The translations under genes and the position numbers were made by a program. 64,000 bases of DNA from contig NZ_CANLZZ010000005.1 of NCBI RefSeq assembly GCF_947495725.1, positions 124,001-188,000 on the forward strand. Direction: 5' to 3'. Positions within the stretch are counted from its first letter, which is position 1. Every line of letters starts with the position of its first letter. A model generated the notes under the pieces. It made no database searches, was not told where the DNA came from, and saw only the letters and a list, made by a program, of their open reading frames with translations. The stretch is from an uncultured Lutibacter sp. Its GTDB lineage: Bacteria > Bacteroidota > Bacteroidia > Flavobacteriales > Flavobacteriaceae. Positions 35,728 through 45,189 of the stretch are shown in pieces.

Positions 35728-36435
35728 ATGAATTTTATTATTCGTGTTATTAAAAAAATAGAAAGAATAATTTTCTTTAACAAAATAGAAAACATTGCTA
35801 GAAAAGTATCTCATCAAAAGCTTACGTATTTATCACATAGAGCATTGTTATTATTAGGGAAAACAGTAAAAAAAATAGAAAAGAAGAATATTCAAGGGTG
35901 TATAATAGAAACAGGATGTGCCTTAGGTGGCAGTTCTATTTTAATAGGGAAGCTTAAAAATAAAGATCGGCAATTTAATGTGTATGATTCTTTTGAAATG
36001 ATGCCAGAGCCATCTGAAAATGATGGTGAAGATGTTCACAATAGATTCAGTGTTATTAAGAAAGGAGTTTCAAAAGGAATTAATGGTAATTTATACTATG
36101 GTTATGAAAGAGACTTGTATAATAAAGTGAGAACTAGTTTTAAGTCTTTTAATGTTGATTTGACTAATGTAAAATTAATAAAAGGATATTATAAAGATAC
36201 TTTAATCATTAAAGAACAGGTTGCAATGGCTCATATAGATTGTGATTGGTATGATTCTGTTATATTATCTTTAGAAAGAATTGAGCCTCATTTAGTTGTA
36301 GGTGGTTTATTAATTATAGATGATTATTATCGTTATTCTGGTTGTAAAAAAGCTGTAGATGAATACTTTAAGAATAAAAAAGAAAATTATATTTTTCTTA
36401 ATAAAGAACGTTTAGTAATAGAAAAAGTAAAATGA
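35728..36435 (+). CDS. TylF/MycF-family sugar O-methyltransferase
   Basis: 235-residue SAM-dependent enzyme related to macrocin O-methyltransferase, which methylates sugar hydroxyls with a divalent metal. Motif I is IIETGCALGGSSILIG (about 65-80), the metal site appears as AHIDCDWYDSV (D, D) with LIIDDYYRYSG, and YDSFEMMPEPSEND matches the family's acidic loop. It would O-methylate a sugar of the glycan or its nucleotide precursor. The gap before it is 57 bp; the pyruvyl transferase follows after 34 bp. Confidence 0.88.
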   Translation: MNFIIRVIKKIERIIFFNKIENIARKVSHQKLTYLSHRALLLLGKTVKKIEKKNIQGCIIETGCALGGSSILIGKLKNKDRQFNVYDSFEMMPEPSENDGEDVHNRFSVIKKGVSKGINGNLYYGYERDLYNKVRTSFKSFNVDLTNVKLIKGYYKDTLIIKEQVAMAHIDCDWYDSVILSLERIEPHLVVGGLLIIDDYYRYSGCKKAVDEYFKNKKENYIFLNKERLVIEKVK

Positions 36436-36469
36436 TTATGTTTAAAAGAGTATTTATATAAAATATTAG

Positions 36470-37705
36470 ATGTTTAAAATAGTAATTATAAATGCAGTAC
36501 CAATAAATGGTGGTGATGAGGCTTTATTAAAAGCTACTTTATTGGGGTTAAAGAAACAATTCAATAATCCTTCTATTTTAGTGTTATGCAATAACCCAAA
36601 TTTATATAAAAAATTCTTTCCTAATTTAGAACTGGATTGGGATTGGGAATACACTCATTTAAAATCTCCAAATTCAGGTTATACATTTCTATTCAAAGTT
36701 AAAAGACGTATTAGGCATTTATTAAATAAATTTATAAAGGTTTCATACTACAGTACACTTTCTAGAATGTTTGCTTCTAAAAGTGAAAAAAGGGTATATA
36801 AACATTTATCTGGATGTGATAAAGTTATTGTTTCAGCAGGTGGTTATATTCATGATTTTTATGGATATAAAAAAAGAATAGATACATTGGATTTTATTCA
36901 TTTTCATCTTAAGAAACCATATTTCATTTTTTCTCAATCTGTAGGCCCATTTTGGAAAAAAGAAAACTTTCAAATGTTAAATCGAATTTTTAAAAATGCG
37001 AATCAAGTAATTTTAAGGGAGTCCTATTCATTGAATCATTTAAAATCAATTGGTTATAATGATGAAAATGTTACTGTTACAAATGATATCGCTTTTTATC
37101 TTTATAAAGATTATGCAAGAAAAGTTGATTGTAATAAAGAACTAAAAAACATTGTAATTAATTTTAGAAAATGGAAATATGAAGATAAGAGTAAAGATAA
37201 TTTAGAGAAAGCCACATTATTATGTAAAAAACTAATCAATAAAGGCTTTAAATTAACATTTATTTCCACCTGTCAAGGAGTTAAAGGATATGTAGATGAT
37301 TCTGAATTTGCCGAAAGAATATTAAATAATTTACCCATCGTTTTACAAACACAATGTGTTATATTAAAAGATAAATTTACGCTAAAGGAGCTACTAGAAA
37401 CCTTAAGTCAGTACGATGGATATATTGGAATGAGATTGCATGGAGCAATTCTTTCCTTATTAGCTGGTATACCTGCATTAAACATAGCATATGAAGATAA
37501 AACCTTAGGTATATTTGATTCTTTGGGATTAGAGGATTATTGCTTTTCATATAAAGAAGATATCAATTCATGGTTTTCTAAAGTAGATTTTTTTATAAAT
37601 AATTATAATAGTTATTTAAACAATATTGATATAATAACTTTAAATGCGAGTAAACAAGTTGAAAAAAACTTTAAGCTGTTAAAATTAAACAGATTATTAA
37701 AATGA
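36470..37705 (+). CDS. Polysaccharide pyruvyl transferase family protein
   Basis: 411 residues of the CsaB/WcaK fold, which adds a pyruvate ketal from phosphoenolpyruvate to a sugar. Diagnostic segments are INAVPINGGDEALLKA at the N-terminus, FSQSVGPFWKKEN (the QSVGP loop), and GMRLHGAILSLLAGIP (near residue 320, with the conserved R-L-H). Pyruvylation adds negative charge and would make the glycan acidic. It overlaps the next GT4 gene at ATGA. Confidence 0.9.
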   Translation: MFKIVIINAVPINGGDEALLKATLLGLKKQFNNPSILVLCNNPNLYKKFFPNLELDWDWEYTHLKSPNSGYTFLFKVKRRIRHLLNKFIKVSYYSTLSRMFASKSEKRVYKHLSGCDKVIVSAGGYIHDFYGYKKRIDTLDFIHFHLKKPYFIFSQSVGPFWKKENFQMLNRIFKNANQVILRESYSLNHLKSIGYNDENVTVTNDIAFYLYKDYARKVDCNKELKNIVINFRKWKYEDKSKDNLEKATLLCKKLINKGFKLTFISTCQGVKGYVDDSEFAERILNNLPIVLQTQCVILKDKFTLKELLETLSQYDGYIGMRLHGAILSLLAGIPALNIAYEDKTLGIFDSLGLEDYCFSYKEDINSWFSKVDFFINNYNSYLNNIDIITLNASKQVEKNFKLLKLNRLLK

Positions 37706-38817
37706 AAAATAAAATTAATATTGCGCTGTTTTCACCAAATAAAAATCCATATTCTGAAACTTTTATTCAAGCACATAAAAATTATTTAAAAGGTAATGTA
37801 TTTTACTATTATGGCGAAAATGAAAATATTGAACTGGAAAATTATCCTTCGTTAGCAGGAAAGTATAAGATTTATTTTCTAAAGGCAATTAAAAACATTT
37901 TAAAAAAAGAAAGTTCATTTGTGTTAGTACAGCTTTTAAAAAAATCTTTAAAAAAACACCAAATAGATGTAGTTCTTGTTGAATATGGAATGCACGCACA
38001 ACAAATTTTACCAGCAATTGAAAAATGTAATTTACCTTTAGTAGTTCATTTTCATGGTTATGATGCTTGTAAAAGAGAACTGCTTAAAAAAAATAATAAT
38101 TATAGGGAAGTTTTTCAATATGCATCAAAAGTAATTGTTGTTTCTACAGTTATGAAAAATCAATTGTTAAGTATAGGTTGCCCACAAGAAAAATTAGTGT
38201 ATAATGCCAATGCAGCACAATCGAAATTTTTAAAGGTACAGCCTTCATTTAAATCCAATCAGTTTATTTCCGTTGGCAGATTTACGAATAAGAAGGCACC
38301 ATATTATACAATATTGGCTTTTAAAGAAGTTTTAAAAAAGTATCCTAATGCAAAGTTGTTAATGTGTGGTGATGGTTTATTATTAGAAGTGTGTAAGAAT
38401 TTAGTTAAGTATCATCAACTTGAAAATCAAATTGAATTTTTAGGTGTAATTTCCTCAAATAAATTGATAGAATTGTTTGAGGAATCGATCGGTTATATTC
38501 AACATTCTATTACCGCTAGTAATGGAGATATGGAAGGAATGCCAATTTCTATTTTAGAAGCGAGTGCCTCAGGATTACCAGTTGTTTCTACACATCATGC
38601 AGGGATTTCAGATGTGATAGAAGATGGTGTTACAGGATTACTTTGTAAAGAACATGATGTGAAAAGTATGGGGCAAAATATTTTAAAGTTACTAGATGAT
38701 ATTGAGATGGCTAAAAAAATGGGACAAGAAGGAAAGAAACGAATAAAAGCTCATTTTAGTTTTGAAAAACATATTAATGGAATTCAAAAACTTTTAGAAA
38801 TGTCTTTAAAGCAATAA
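37702..38817 (+). CDS. Family 4 glycosyltransferase
   Basis: 371-residue GT-B enzyme with VVHFHGYDACKRELL in the acceptor half, ISVGRFTNKKAPYYTILAF opening the donor half and EGMPISILEASASGLPVV as E-X7-E. The opening ALFSPNKNPYSETFIQAH resembles colanic-acid-type GT4 enzymes. Start codon overlaps the pyruvyl transferase stop by 4 bp (ATGA), indicating coupled translation. Confidence 0.92.
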   Translation: MKNKINIALFSPNKNPYSETFIQAHKNYLKGNVFYYYGENENIELENYPSLAGKYKIYFLKAIKNILKKESSFVLVQLLKKSLKKHQIDVVLVEYGMHAQQILPAIEKCNLPLVVHFHGYDACKRELLKKNNNYREVFQYASKVIVVSTVMKNQLLSIGCPQEKLVYNANAAQSKFLKVQPSFKSNQFISVGRFTNKKAPYYTILAFKEVLKKYPNAKLLMCGDGLLLEVCKNLVKYHQLENQIEFLGVISSNKLIELFEESIGYIQHSITASNGDMEGMPISILEASASGLPVVSTHHAGISDVIEDGVTGLLCKEHDVKSMGQNILKLLDDIEMAKKMGQEGKKRIKAHFSFEKHINGIQKLLEMSLKQ

Positions 38818-38858
38818 TTGTTTTAATTTTTTGATTAAAATAGAATAAAAAAGTTATT

Positions 38859-39788
38859 ATGAAAATTAGTATCATCACCCCACATTTTAATGATTTTGAA
38901 GGCATTCAACAAACACATACGTGTTTGGTAAATCAAAATACGGATCAATGGGAGTGGATAATAGTGGATGATTTTTCTGATATTTCCACAAAAGAATCAT
39001 TAAAAGCATATTTTAAAGAACACAACAGCACCAATATTAAATTAATATTTAATGATAAAAAAACAAATGGTTCGGTTTGTAGAAATATTGGAATTGACTA
39101 TGTGACTGCAGAAAAATTGGTTTTTTTAGATTCTGATGATCTAATATCAGAAGACTTTGTTAGTAATAGATTAATAGATGTACAAGATTTTGTAGTATTT
39201 AAAAATTCAAATATTTTAGATGAACATGGTAATAATAAACCAGCACCCAATGTTGCGTCTCATTTTCTAAATCACTTCTTACAAGCTAAATTTATTTGGC
39301 CAGTAACAGCAATTTTATGGAATAAAGAGTTTTTAATAAAAATTGGGAAATTTAATCCAGATTTAAAACGGTTACAAGATATTGAATTGTCCATAAGAGC
39401 GCTTATACTTGGAAAGAATTATAAAGTGATTGATAATAAAGTAGATTTCTTTTATTGTGTTGCTCCAATAGATATTAGCAAAAGACCTGTAAATGTAATT
39501 TGTGAATCCGTAGATTATTTAATAACTTATATGCATCAAAATTATACGTTAAGTAAACAGCAGAAAAGTTTGGTAAAAGGATATTATTTTCTCTGTATAA
39601 GGTATTTTTATAAATCTAAAAGAAAAGAAGATTTAATGTATGTTCAAAATAGTTTAAAGCTATTTTATAAGCATAAATATTTCAATGTTTTTAGCTATTT
39701 AAGAGGATTGATTTTTCTGAAACTATATAGGTTTAATTTAATTTCAAGTGATTTTTTTATTAGATTGAATAGGTACTTTTATAAATAA
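38859..39788 (+). CDS. Family 2 glycosyltransferase
   Basis: 309-residue GT-A enzyme: IITPHFNDFEGIQQTHTCL, IIVDDFSDIST, and VFLDSDDLISEDF (DxD near residue 90). LKRLQDIELSIRAL is the acceptor-site segment with an Asp-Ile-Glu in place of ED. The C-terminal 90 residues are tyrosine- and lysine-rich. Lies 7 bp before the asparagine-synthase-like gene. Confidence 0.88.
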   Translation: MKISIITPHFNDFEGIQQTHTCLVNQNTDQWEWIIVDDFSDISTKESLKAYFKEHNSTNIKLIFNDKKTNGSVCRNIGIDYVTAEKLVFLDSDDLISEDFVSNRLIDVQDFVVFKNSNILDEHGNNKPAPNVASHFLNHFLQAKFIWPVTAILWNKEFLIKIGKFNPDLKRLQDIELSIRALILGKNYKVIDNKVDFFYCVAPIDISKRPVNVICESVDYLITYMHQNYTLSKQQKSLVKGYYFLCIRYFYKSKRKEDLMYVQNSLKLFYKHKYFNVFSYLRGLIFLKLYRFNLISSDFFIRLNRYFYK

Positions 39789-39795
39789 ATGATTT

Positions 39796-41181
39796 ATGGA
39801 CAGCATAATTAAAACTCCTATAATTCCTATTAAAAAAACATTTGCGAAGGTTAAAGGGGCTCATGAATTAAATTTAGAGGCAATCTGTATTTTTGCAGCA
39901 ACAGGTTTTTTTTTAGATCAAGATACCTATTGGAAAGATGAGGTTGTTTTAAGACCAGCAACCATAAACACTATAGATGAAAATGGTTTTTTAATTGAAA
40001 GTAAACCCTGGTTTCAATGGCATTATAGTCCAAGAAAAATTAGTTTTGAGAATGCGCTGCAAGAATTTACCATGCTGTTTGAAACAATTATTAAGGAGCA
40101 AACACAAAATAAGAAAGTAATTTTGCCTTTGTCAGGAGGGTTAGATAGTCGGACACAAGCAGTAGCATTAAGGAACCATCCACAGTTGAAATCTTATAGC
40201 TATGCATTTTATGGAGGTTATCCAGAGCATAAAATAGCCAAAGAGATTGCGGAGAAATGCCAGTTTTCATTTCAATCATTTGCTGTTCAAAAAGGATATT
40301 TATGGAATTGCATTGAAGAATTAGCAGGAATTAATAAATGCTATTCCGAATTTACACATCCACGTCAAATGGCTTTTATTGATAAGTTTAAAGAGTTGGG
40401 CGATGTCTTTTCTTTAGGTCATATGGGTGATTTAATGTTCGATTCTTTTAAATTACCCCAACTTACTTTTGAGGAAGAGGTACAGGAGATTATGAAGCTA
40501 TTTTTAAAGAAAGGAGGTCTAGAATTAGCAACTTCACTTTGGAATTCTTGGGGATTGGAAGGTACGTTTGAAAATTATTTTGGTTCTCGAATAAGTGATT
40601 TATTAAAGGAATTTGATATAGAAAATACAAATTCAAAATTACGCGCTTTTAAAACGCAGTATGCTGTTGCAAGTTGGTCTTCAAATAATTTATCGGTATT
40701 TGAAAATGAGCTTCCTATTACGTTGCCTTATTATGATAACCGTATGTGCGCATTTATGTGTACCATTCCGGAAGAATATCTAACCAATCGAAAATTGCAA
40801 ATAGCTTATATTCAGCAAAATGCTCCAGATTTGGCAAAAATTACTTGGCAAGAAAAGAAACCTTTCAATTTAAATAATTTTCATTTAAATAAGATGCCAT
40901 ATAATTTACCTTATAGGATCACAAACAAGCTTAAAAGAGAATTTAATGGTTTGTTAGGGAAGCCATTTATTCAACGAAATTGGGAATTGCAATTTGTAGG
41001 TGAAAATAATGAAAAGCACTTAAAAAAATGGTTGTTTGATTCTAAATTAAAAGAGGTTGTTCCAAAGAAAATTATTCAACAATTCTTTGACGATTTTAAG
41101 GATAAGGATGCTGTCAACTATTCTCATCCCGTGAGTATGTTATTGACCTTGGCGTTGTTTCAAGAGAAATTTAATAAATAG
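39796..41181 (+). CDS. Asparagine-synthase-like ATP-dependent amide ligase
   Basis: 461 residues with the PP-loop LPLSGGLDSRTQAV (about 111-120) of the AsnB synthetase domain, which activates a carboxylate with ATP. The usual N-terminal glutaminase is not recognisable: the protein does not start with Met-Cys, and the first 105 residues lack the glutaminase pattern although they may be a degraded form of it. In polysaccharide loci such proteins could amidate a uronic acid or attach an amino acid to a sugar; this is inference. It closes the 20-41 kb block and is followed directly by a repeat array. Confidence 0.78.
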   Translation: MDSIIKTPIIPIKKTFAKVKGAHELNLEAICIFAATGFFLDQDTYWKDEVVLRPATINTIDENGFLIESKPWFQWHYSPRKISFENALQEFTMLFETIIKEQTQNKKVILPLSGGLDSRTQAVALRNHPQLKSYSYAFYGGYPEHKIAKEIAEKCQFSFQSFAVQKGYLWNCIEELAGINKCYSEFTHPRQMAFIDKFKELGDVFSLGHMGDLMFDSFKLPQLTFEEEVQEIMKLFLKKGGLELATSLWNSWGLEGTFENYFGSRISDLLKEFDIENTNSKLRAFKTQYAVASWSSNNLSVFENELPITLPYYDNRMCAFMCTIPEEYLTNRKLQIAYIQQNAPDLAKITWQEKKPFNLNNFHLNKMPYNLPYRITNKLKREFNGLLGKPFIQRNWELQFVGENNEKHLKKWLFDSKLKEVVPKKIIQQFFDDFKDKDAVNYSHPVSMLLTLALFQEKFNK

Positions 41182-41557
41182 TCTTCGACAAGCTCAGACT
41201 GACAAAGATGAGAAGAGTAATAAAGGGTCTTCGACAGGCTCAGACTGACAATAACGGAGGGCAATAGTGAGTCTTCGACAAGCTCAGACTGACAAAGAGG
41301 AGAAAATTGTGAGTGAGTTGAAGCCTGTCACACTGAGCTTGTCGAAGTGTGGATAAGAAACGAAAAGTTAATCCGGAATTAATAATAGTCTTCGACAAGC
41401 TCAGACTGACATTAGAGAAGGGTAATAATGGGGCTTCGATGAGCTAAGACTGACAAGATGAGAAGAGTAATAAAGGGTCTTCGACAGGCTCAGACTGATA
41501 ATGGAGAGGAAAATAATAGTGAGTCGAAGCATGTCATACTGAGCTTGTCGAAGTATG
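41181..41557. repeat. Clustered repeats, family A: six direct and two inverted units
   Basis: Between two genes, TCTTCGACAAGCTCAGACTG-type units start near 41181, 41227, 41271, 41388, 41432 and 41477. Two complementary-orientation units (CACTGAGCTTGTCGAAGTG type) lie at about 41319-41351 and 41522-41557, so direct and inverted copies can pair as hairpins. A stretch of about 45 bp containing AGATGAGAAGAGTAATAAAG plus the following unit occurs twice (near 41207 and 41456), showing local duplication. Not CRISPR: spacing is irregular and spacers are repeated. The remaining bases to 41619 are AT-rich and hold no gene. Confidence 0.88.
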
Positions 41558-41619
41558 TTTTCATTAAAATTTCACACCTTGTTCAACTGTAAAATAATAG
41601 TATATTTATAGTTTAAAAT

Positions 41620-42729
41620 ATGGCAAGCAAAAAAATAAAAATACTTTATACAATCCCTAATTTTGATACTGCAGGAAGTGGTAAGGTGGTTTATGATTTA
41701 GTAAAAGGTTTGGATAAAGAAAAGTTTGAACCTGAAATATGCTGCTTTCATAATAGAGGCTCCTTTATGGATGAAATCAAGAAATTAGATGTGAAAGTAC
41801 ACTTATTTTCATTTGCCATTAACTACCGACCCTTTTTTACATTTCCCTTTAGAATTATAAAAACCATTCGCTTTTTTAAAAAGCATAAATTTGATATTAT
41901 CCATTCTTGGCATTGGAGTTCCGATTTTTCAGAACCTCTAGCAGCAAAGTTAGCTGGTATTCCTTGGGTATTTACTAAAAAATCTATGGGGTGGGGAAAT
42001 AAAGCGTGGAAATGGCGAAGTGCTTTAAGCTCTAAAATTATTACCATTAATTCAGATATGAAATCATTCTATTCTGGAAAAACACTTAAAAAGATTGAAG
42101 AAATTCCATTGGGTGTAAATACCAATTATTATACTCCTTCTTTTAAAGTAAATGAATTGGTATTGAAAGAAAGTAATATAGATTCTAACGATTTTGTAAT
42201 TGTATCTGTAGTGAATTTGATTCCTGTTAAAGGAATAGAAGTATTGATAAATGCAGTTATTCAATTAGATAATCCAGCTATAAAACTACTTATTGTTGGA
42301 AATGATCAAGGAGACTACGCTCATAAATTAAAAAATATAGCAAAAGGAATTTCAACAATCCAGTTTTTAGGAAAAAAAGCAGATGTTAGGCCTTATCATG
42401 CCATTGCAGATGTATTTGTTATTCCAACTTTAGCTTTAGGTGAAGGATTACCAGTAGCTCCATTAGAAGCAATGGCTTCGGGTAGTATTGTGATTGGTTC
42501 AAATGTAAGTGGTGTAAAAGATATCTTAAAAAAATTCCCAAATAATTTGTTCGATCCCAATAATGTTCAAAGTTTAAAAGAAAGTATTTTAAGGATAATG
42601 AACATGAAAAAGGAAGACCATATTCAATTAGAAAAAGAAATGAGAGCTCTTGCTGTAAATGAATATTCCATAGACCAGTTTATAAATATGCATTCTGAAT
42701 TTTATAAGAATATCATTGCAAAAAAGTAG
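41620..42729 (+). CDS. Family 4 glycosyltransferase
   Basis: 369-residue GT-B enzyme. DTAGSGKVVYDLVKGL is the N-terminal glycine loop, IIHSWHWSSDFSEPLAAKLA the acceptor-side segment, and VNLIPVKGIEVLINAV with GLPVAPLEAMASGSIVIGSN the donor half; the first glutamate of E-X7-E is in LGEGLPVAPLEA. First gene of a three-GT block bounded by the two repeat arrays. Confidence 0.92.
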   Translation: MASKKIKILYTIPNFDTAGSGKVVYDLVKGLDKEKFEPEICCFHNRGSFMDEIKKLDVKVHLFSFAINYRPFFTFPFRIIKTIRFFKKHKFDIIHSWHWSSDFSEPLAAKLAGIPWVFTKKSMGWGNKAWKWRSALSSKIITINSDMKSFYSGKTLKKIEEIPLGVNTNYYTPSFKVNELVLKESNIDSNDFVIVSVVNLIPVKGIEVLINAVIQLDNPAIKLLIVGNDQGDYAHKLKNIAKGISTIQFLGKKADVRPYHAIADVFVIPTLALGEGLPVAPLEAMASGSIVIGSNVSGVKDILKKFPNNLFDPNNVQSLKESILRIMNMKKEDHIQLEKEMRALAVNEYSIDQFINMHSEFYKNIIAKK

Positions 42730-42809
42730 CAATAATAGGGGCTAAAATTCAAGTTTATTAGAAAGCTTTTTTTAATTAAAATTGTACTATTTTTATAAAA
42801 ATTAAAATA

Positions 42810-43982
42810 TTGAATAACCCCATTAAAATAGCAGTTTATTCTGGTGTTTCACCAAGTACAACCTTTATTGAACGGTTGATAGGTGGCTTAGCCAAAAAAG
42901 GACTTAAAGTGTTCATTTTTGGTCAACAGAATCATAAAAAAACTTCAAGTGAAAATATTTTTTATTTTACCTATAAAAATAAATTAAGTAAATCATTATT
43001 TTTAATTAAATACTGTTTTTTATTAAGCCTTTATAAAGGAAAGGAAAAGAAAAGATTGGATAAAATCATTTTAAGTAAGAAGAGAAATTCTAAACTATTA
43101 AAAGTTAAGTATTATCCGGTATTATATCATTGTCCTGATATTTTTCATATGCAATGGGCAAAAAGTATTGAAGATTGGATGTGGGTTCAAGAGTTTGGAA
43201 TGAAATTGATTTTAAGTTTAAGAGGAACTCATGTTACTATAAGTCCTATTGCAGATGAGCGTTGGAAAATAAAATACTCTGAATATTTTCATGAAATTGA
43301 TGGTTTTCATGCGGTTTCAAAATCCATGTTGAGTATTTCGGAATTGTATGGAGTGGAGTTTTCAAAAATGAATATTGTAAAGAGTGGGTTAGATTTAAGA
43401 AGGTTACCATTTAATTCTAAAACTAAAAAAAGTGGTTTGGTGAGAATTATTTCTATTGGTCGAAATCATTGGGTTAAGGGATATACTTATGCATTAAAAT
43501 GTATGAAGTTTTTAAAGGAAAAGGGAATTGATTTTCACTATACAATTGTAGGTGTTGATACTAATGAAGAGTTGTTGTATCAACGATCTCAGTTTGGATT
43601 AAAAAATGAAGTTTCGTTTATTGATAAAATGTCTTTTGAAGAAGTTTTAAAAAAGATATCAATGTCAAATGTTTTATTATTGCCAAGTGTTGAGGAAGGG
43701 ATTGCCAATGTGGTACTTGAAGCTATGGCATTGGGAACTTTAGTTGTATCCACTGATTGTGGAGGAATGGATGAAGTATTGACTAATAATGAAAATGGAT
43801 TTATAGTTCCAATAAGAGATGCTGAAGCTATGGCTGAGGCATTACATACAGTTTCTGACTTATCATTAGAAAACTATAATAAAATTACCAAAGCTGCTAG
43901 AGCTTTTATTGAAAAACAGCATAGTCATAAAAAAATGATACAAGAAATGAATGAGCTGTACAAACAAGTTATAAATAAGTAG
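42810..43982 (+). CDS. Family 4 glycosyltransferase, TTG start
   Basis: 390-residue GT-B enzyme with FHMQWAKSIEDWMWV and LSLRGTHVTISP in the acceptor half, IISIGRNHWVKGYTYALK opening the donor half and EEGIANVVLEAMALGTLVV as E-X7-E. The start is TTG at 42810 (product MNNPIKIAVYSG), since no ATG lies near the expected N-terminus. Preceded by an 80-bp AT-rich gap; the next GT4 gene follows after 3 bp. Confidence 0.9.
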   Translation: MNNPIKIAVYSGVSPSTTFIERLIGGLAKKGLKVFIFGQQNHKKTSSENIFYFTYKNKLSKSLFLIKYCFLLSLYKGKEKKRLDKIILSKKRNSKLLKVKYYPVLYHCPDIFHMQWAKSIEDWMWVQEFGMKLILSLRGTHVTISPIADERWKIKYSEYFHEIDGFHAVSKSMLSISELYGVEFSKMNIVKSGLDLRRLPFNSKTKKSGLVRIISIGRNHWVKGYTYALKCMKFLKEKGIDFHYTIVGVDTNEELLYQRSQFGLKNEVSFIDKMSFEEVLKKISMSNVLLLPSVEEGIANVVLEAMALGTLVVSTDCGGMDEVLTNNENGFIVPIRDAEAMAEALHTVSDLSLENYNKITKAARAFIEKQHSHKKMIQEMNELYKQVINK

Positions 43983-43985
43983 GAG

Positions 43986-45155
43986 ATGAGAATAGGATTG
44001 GTGTTACCTAAGGTTCCTGCATATTCAGAAACCTTTTTTTTAAACAAAATAAAAGGGTTGGAAAAACATGGCCACTCTGTAGTTGTTTTTGTGAATAGTT
44101 CTGAAAAACGACAAAATAGTTCTTTTAAGGTTAAAGTTGCTCCAAAACTATATGGAAATAAACTAAAAGTAGGAATTGTTAGTATATCAAAATTGTTATA
44201 TGCTTTCTTGTTTCATTTTAAAGGAAGTTTTCGTTTGTTTAAGTTGTTGCGAAAAGATGGCATGAGTTTTTTACAAAGTATAAAAAACATCATCAGTAAT
44301 GTTCATATATTATCGGAGACATTGGATTGGTTGCATTTTGGTTTTGGAACAATGGCGTTGAATAAAGAATATGTGGCTAAAGCAATTGGAGCAAAAATGG
44401 CAGTAAGCTTTAGGGGGTTTGATATTGGCATGTATCCTTTAAAAAATCCTAATTGTTATGCTAAGCTTTGGGAAAATGTAGATAAAATTCATGTGATTTC
44501 AAATGATATTGAAGAATTGGTTTATAAAAATGGGTTTAATGGAAAAGCTTCGATTGTAAAAATAACTCCTGCAATTGATACCACTTTCTTTAAAAAGCGA
44601 GCTCAACAAGTTACAACAGTTCCTACGAATTTTATTACAATTGCTCGCTTGCATTGGAAAAAAGGATTGGTTTATACCTTAGAAGCGTTGGCAATATTAA
44701 AAAAAGAAGGAATTCCGTTTCATTATACCCTTATAGGTGATGGAACAGAAATGGAAAGATTGAAATTTGCAGCCTATCAATTAGGTATTAGTAACCAAAT
44801 AACTTTTAGTGGTAAAATCCCACACGAATCTATAAAAGATAAATTACAAAATTCAGATGTATACCTTCAATATAGTATTCAAGAAGGTTTTTGCAATGCA
44901 GTTTTAGAGGCGCAAGCAATGGGTTTATTGTGTATAGTATCAGATGCGGAAGGCTTATCAGAAAATATAATTGATAAAGAAACAGGATGGGTGGTACCTT
45001 CGTGCAATCCAAGATTATTAGCTAATAAAATAAAAGAAGTAATTAGATTAGAAGAATCAGAGAAAAAAAGTGTTTCATTAAATGCTCAAAAAAGAGTAAA
45101 AGAACATTTTAATCTTGAAAAACAACAACTTGAGTTTGTGAATTTTTATATTTAG
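43986..45155 (+). CDS. Family 4 glycosyltransferase
   Basis: 389-residue GT-B enzyme similar in layout to its neighbour: GLVLPKVPAYSETFFLNKI at the start, WLHFGFGTMALN and AVSFRGFDIGMYP in the acceptor half, ITIARLHWKKGLVYTLEAL and QEGFCNAVLEAQAMGLLCIV (E-X7-E) in the donor half. The shared H-W-x-K-G pattern in the donor half of this and the preceding protein suggests they are related by an old duplication. Followed by the large repeat array. Confidence 0.92.
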   Translation: MRIGLVLPKVPAYSETFFLNKIKGLEKHGHSVVVFVNSSEKRQNSSFKVKVAPKLYGNKLKVGIVSISKLLYAFLFHFKGSFRLFKLLRKDGMSFLQSIKNIISNVHILSETLDWLHFGFGTMALNKEYVAKAIGAKMAVSFRGFDIGMYPLKNPNCYAKLWENVDKIHVISNDIEELVYKNGFNGKASIVKITPAIDTTFFKKRAQQVTTVPTNFITIARLHWKKGLVYTLEALAILKKEGIPFHYTLIGDGTEMERLKFAAYQLGISNQITFSGKIPHESIKDKLQNSDVYLQYSIQEGFCNAVLEAQAMGLLCIVSDAEGLSENIIDKETGWVVPSCNPRLLANKIKEVIRLEESEKKSVSLNAQKRVKEHFNLEKQQLEFVNFYI

Positions 45156-45189
45156 TTGTTTAAAAATGTTGTGGTATAATTAATATATA

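Noticed and set aside
41181-41557. CRISPR array or integron-type cassette sites
   Set aside because: Spacing is irregular, units occur in both orientations, spacers are partly duplicated, and no cas or integrase gene is nearby.
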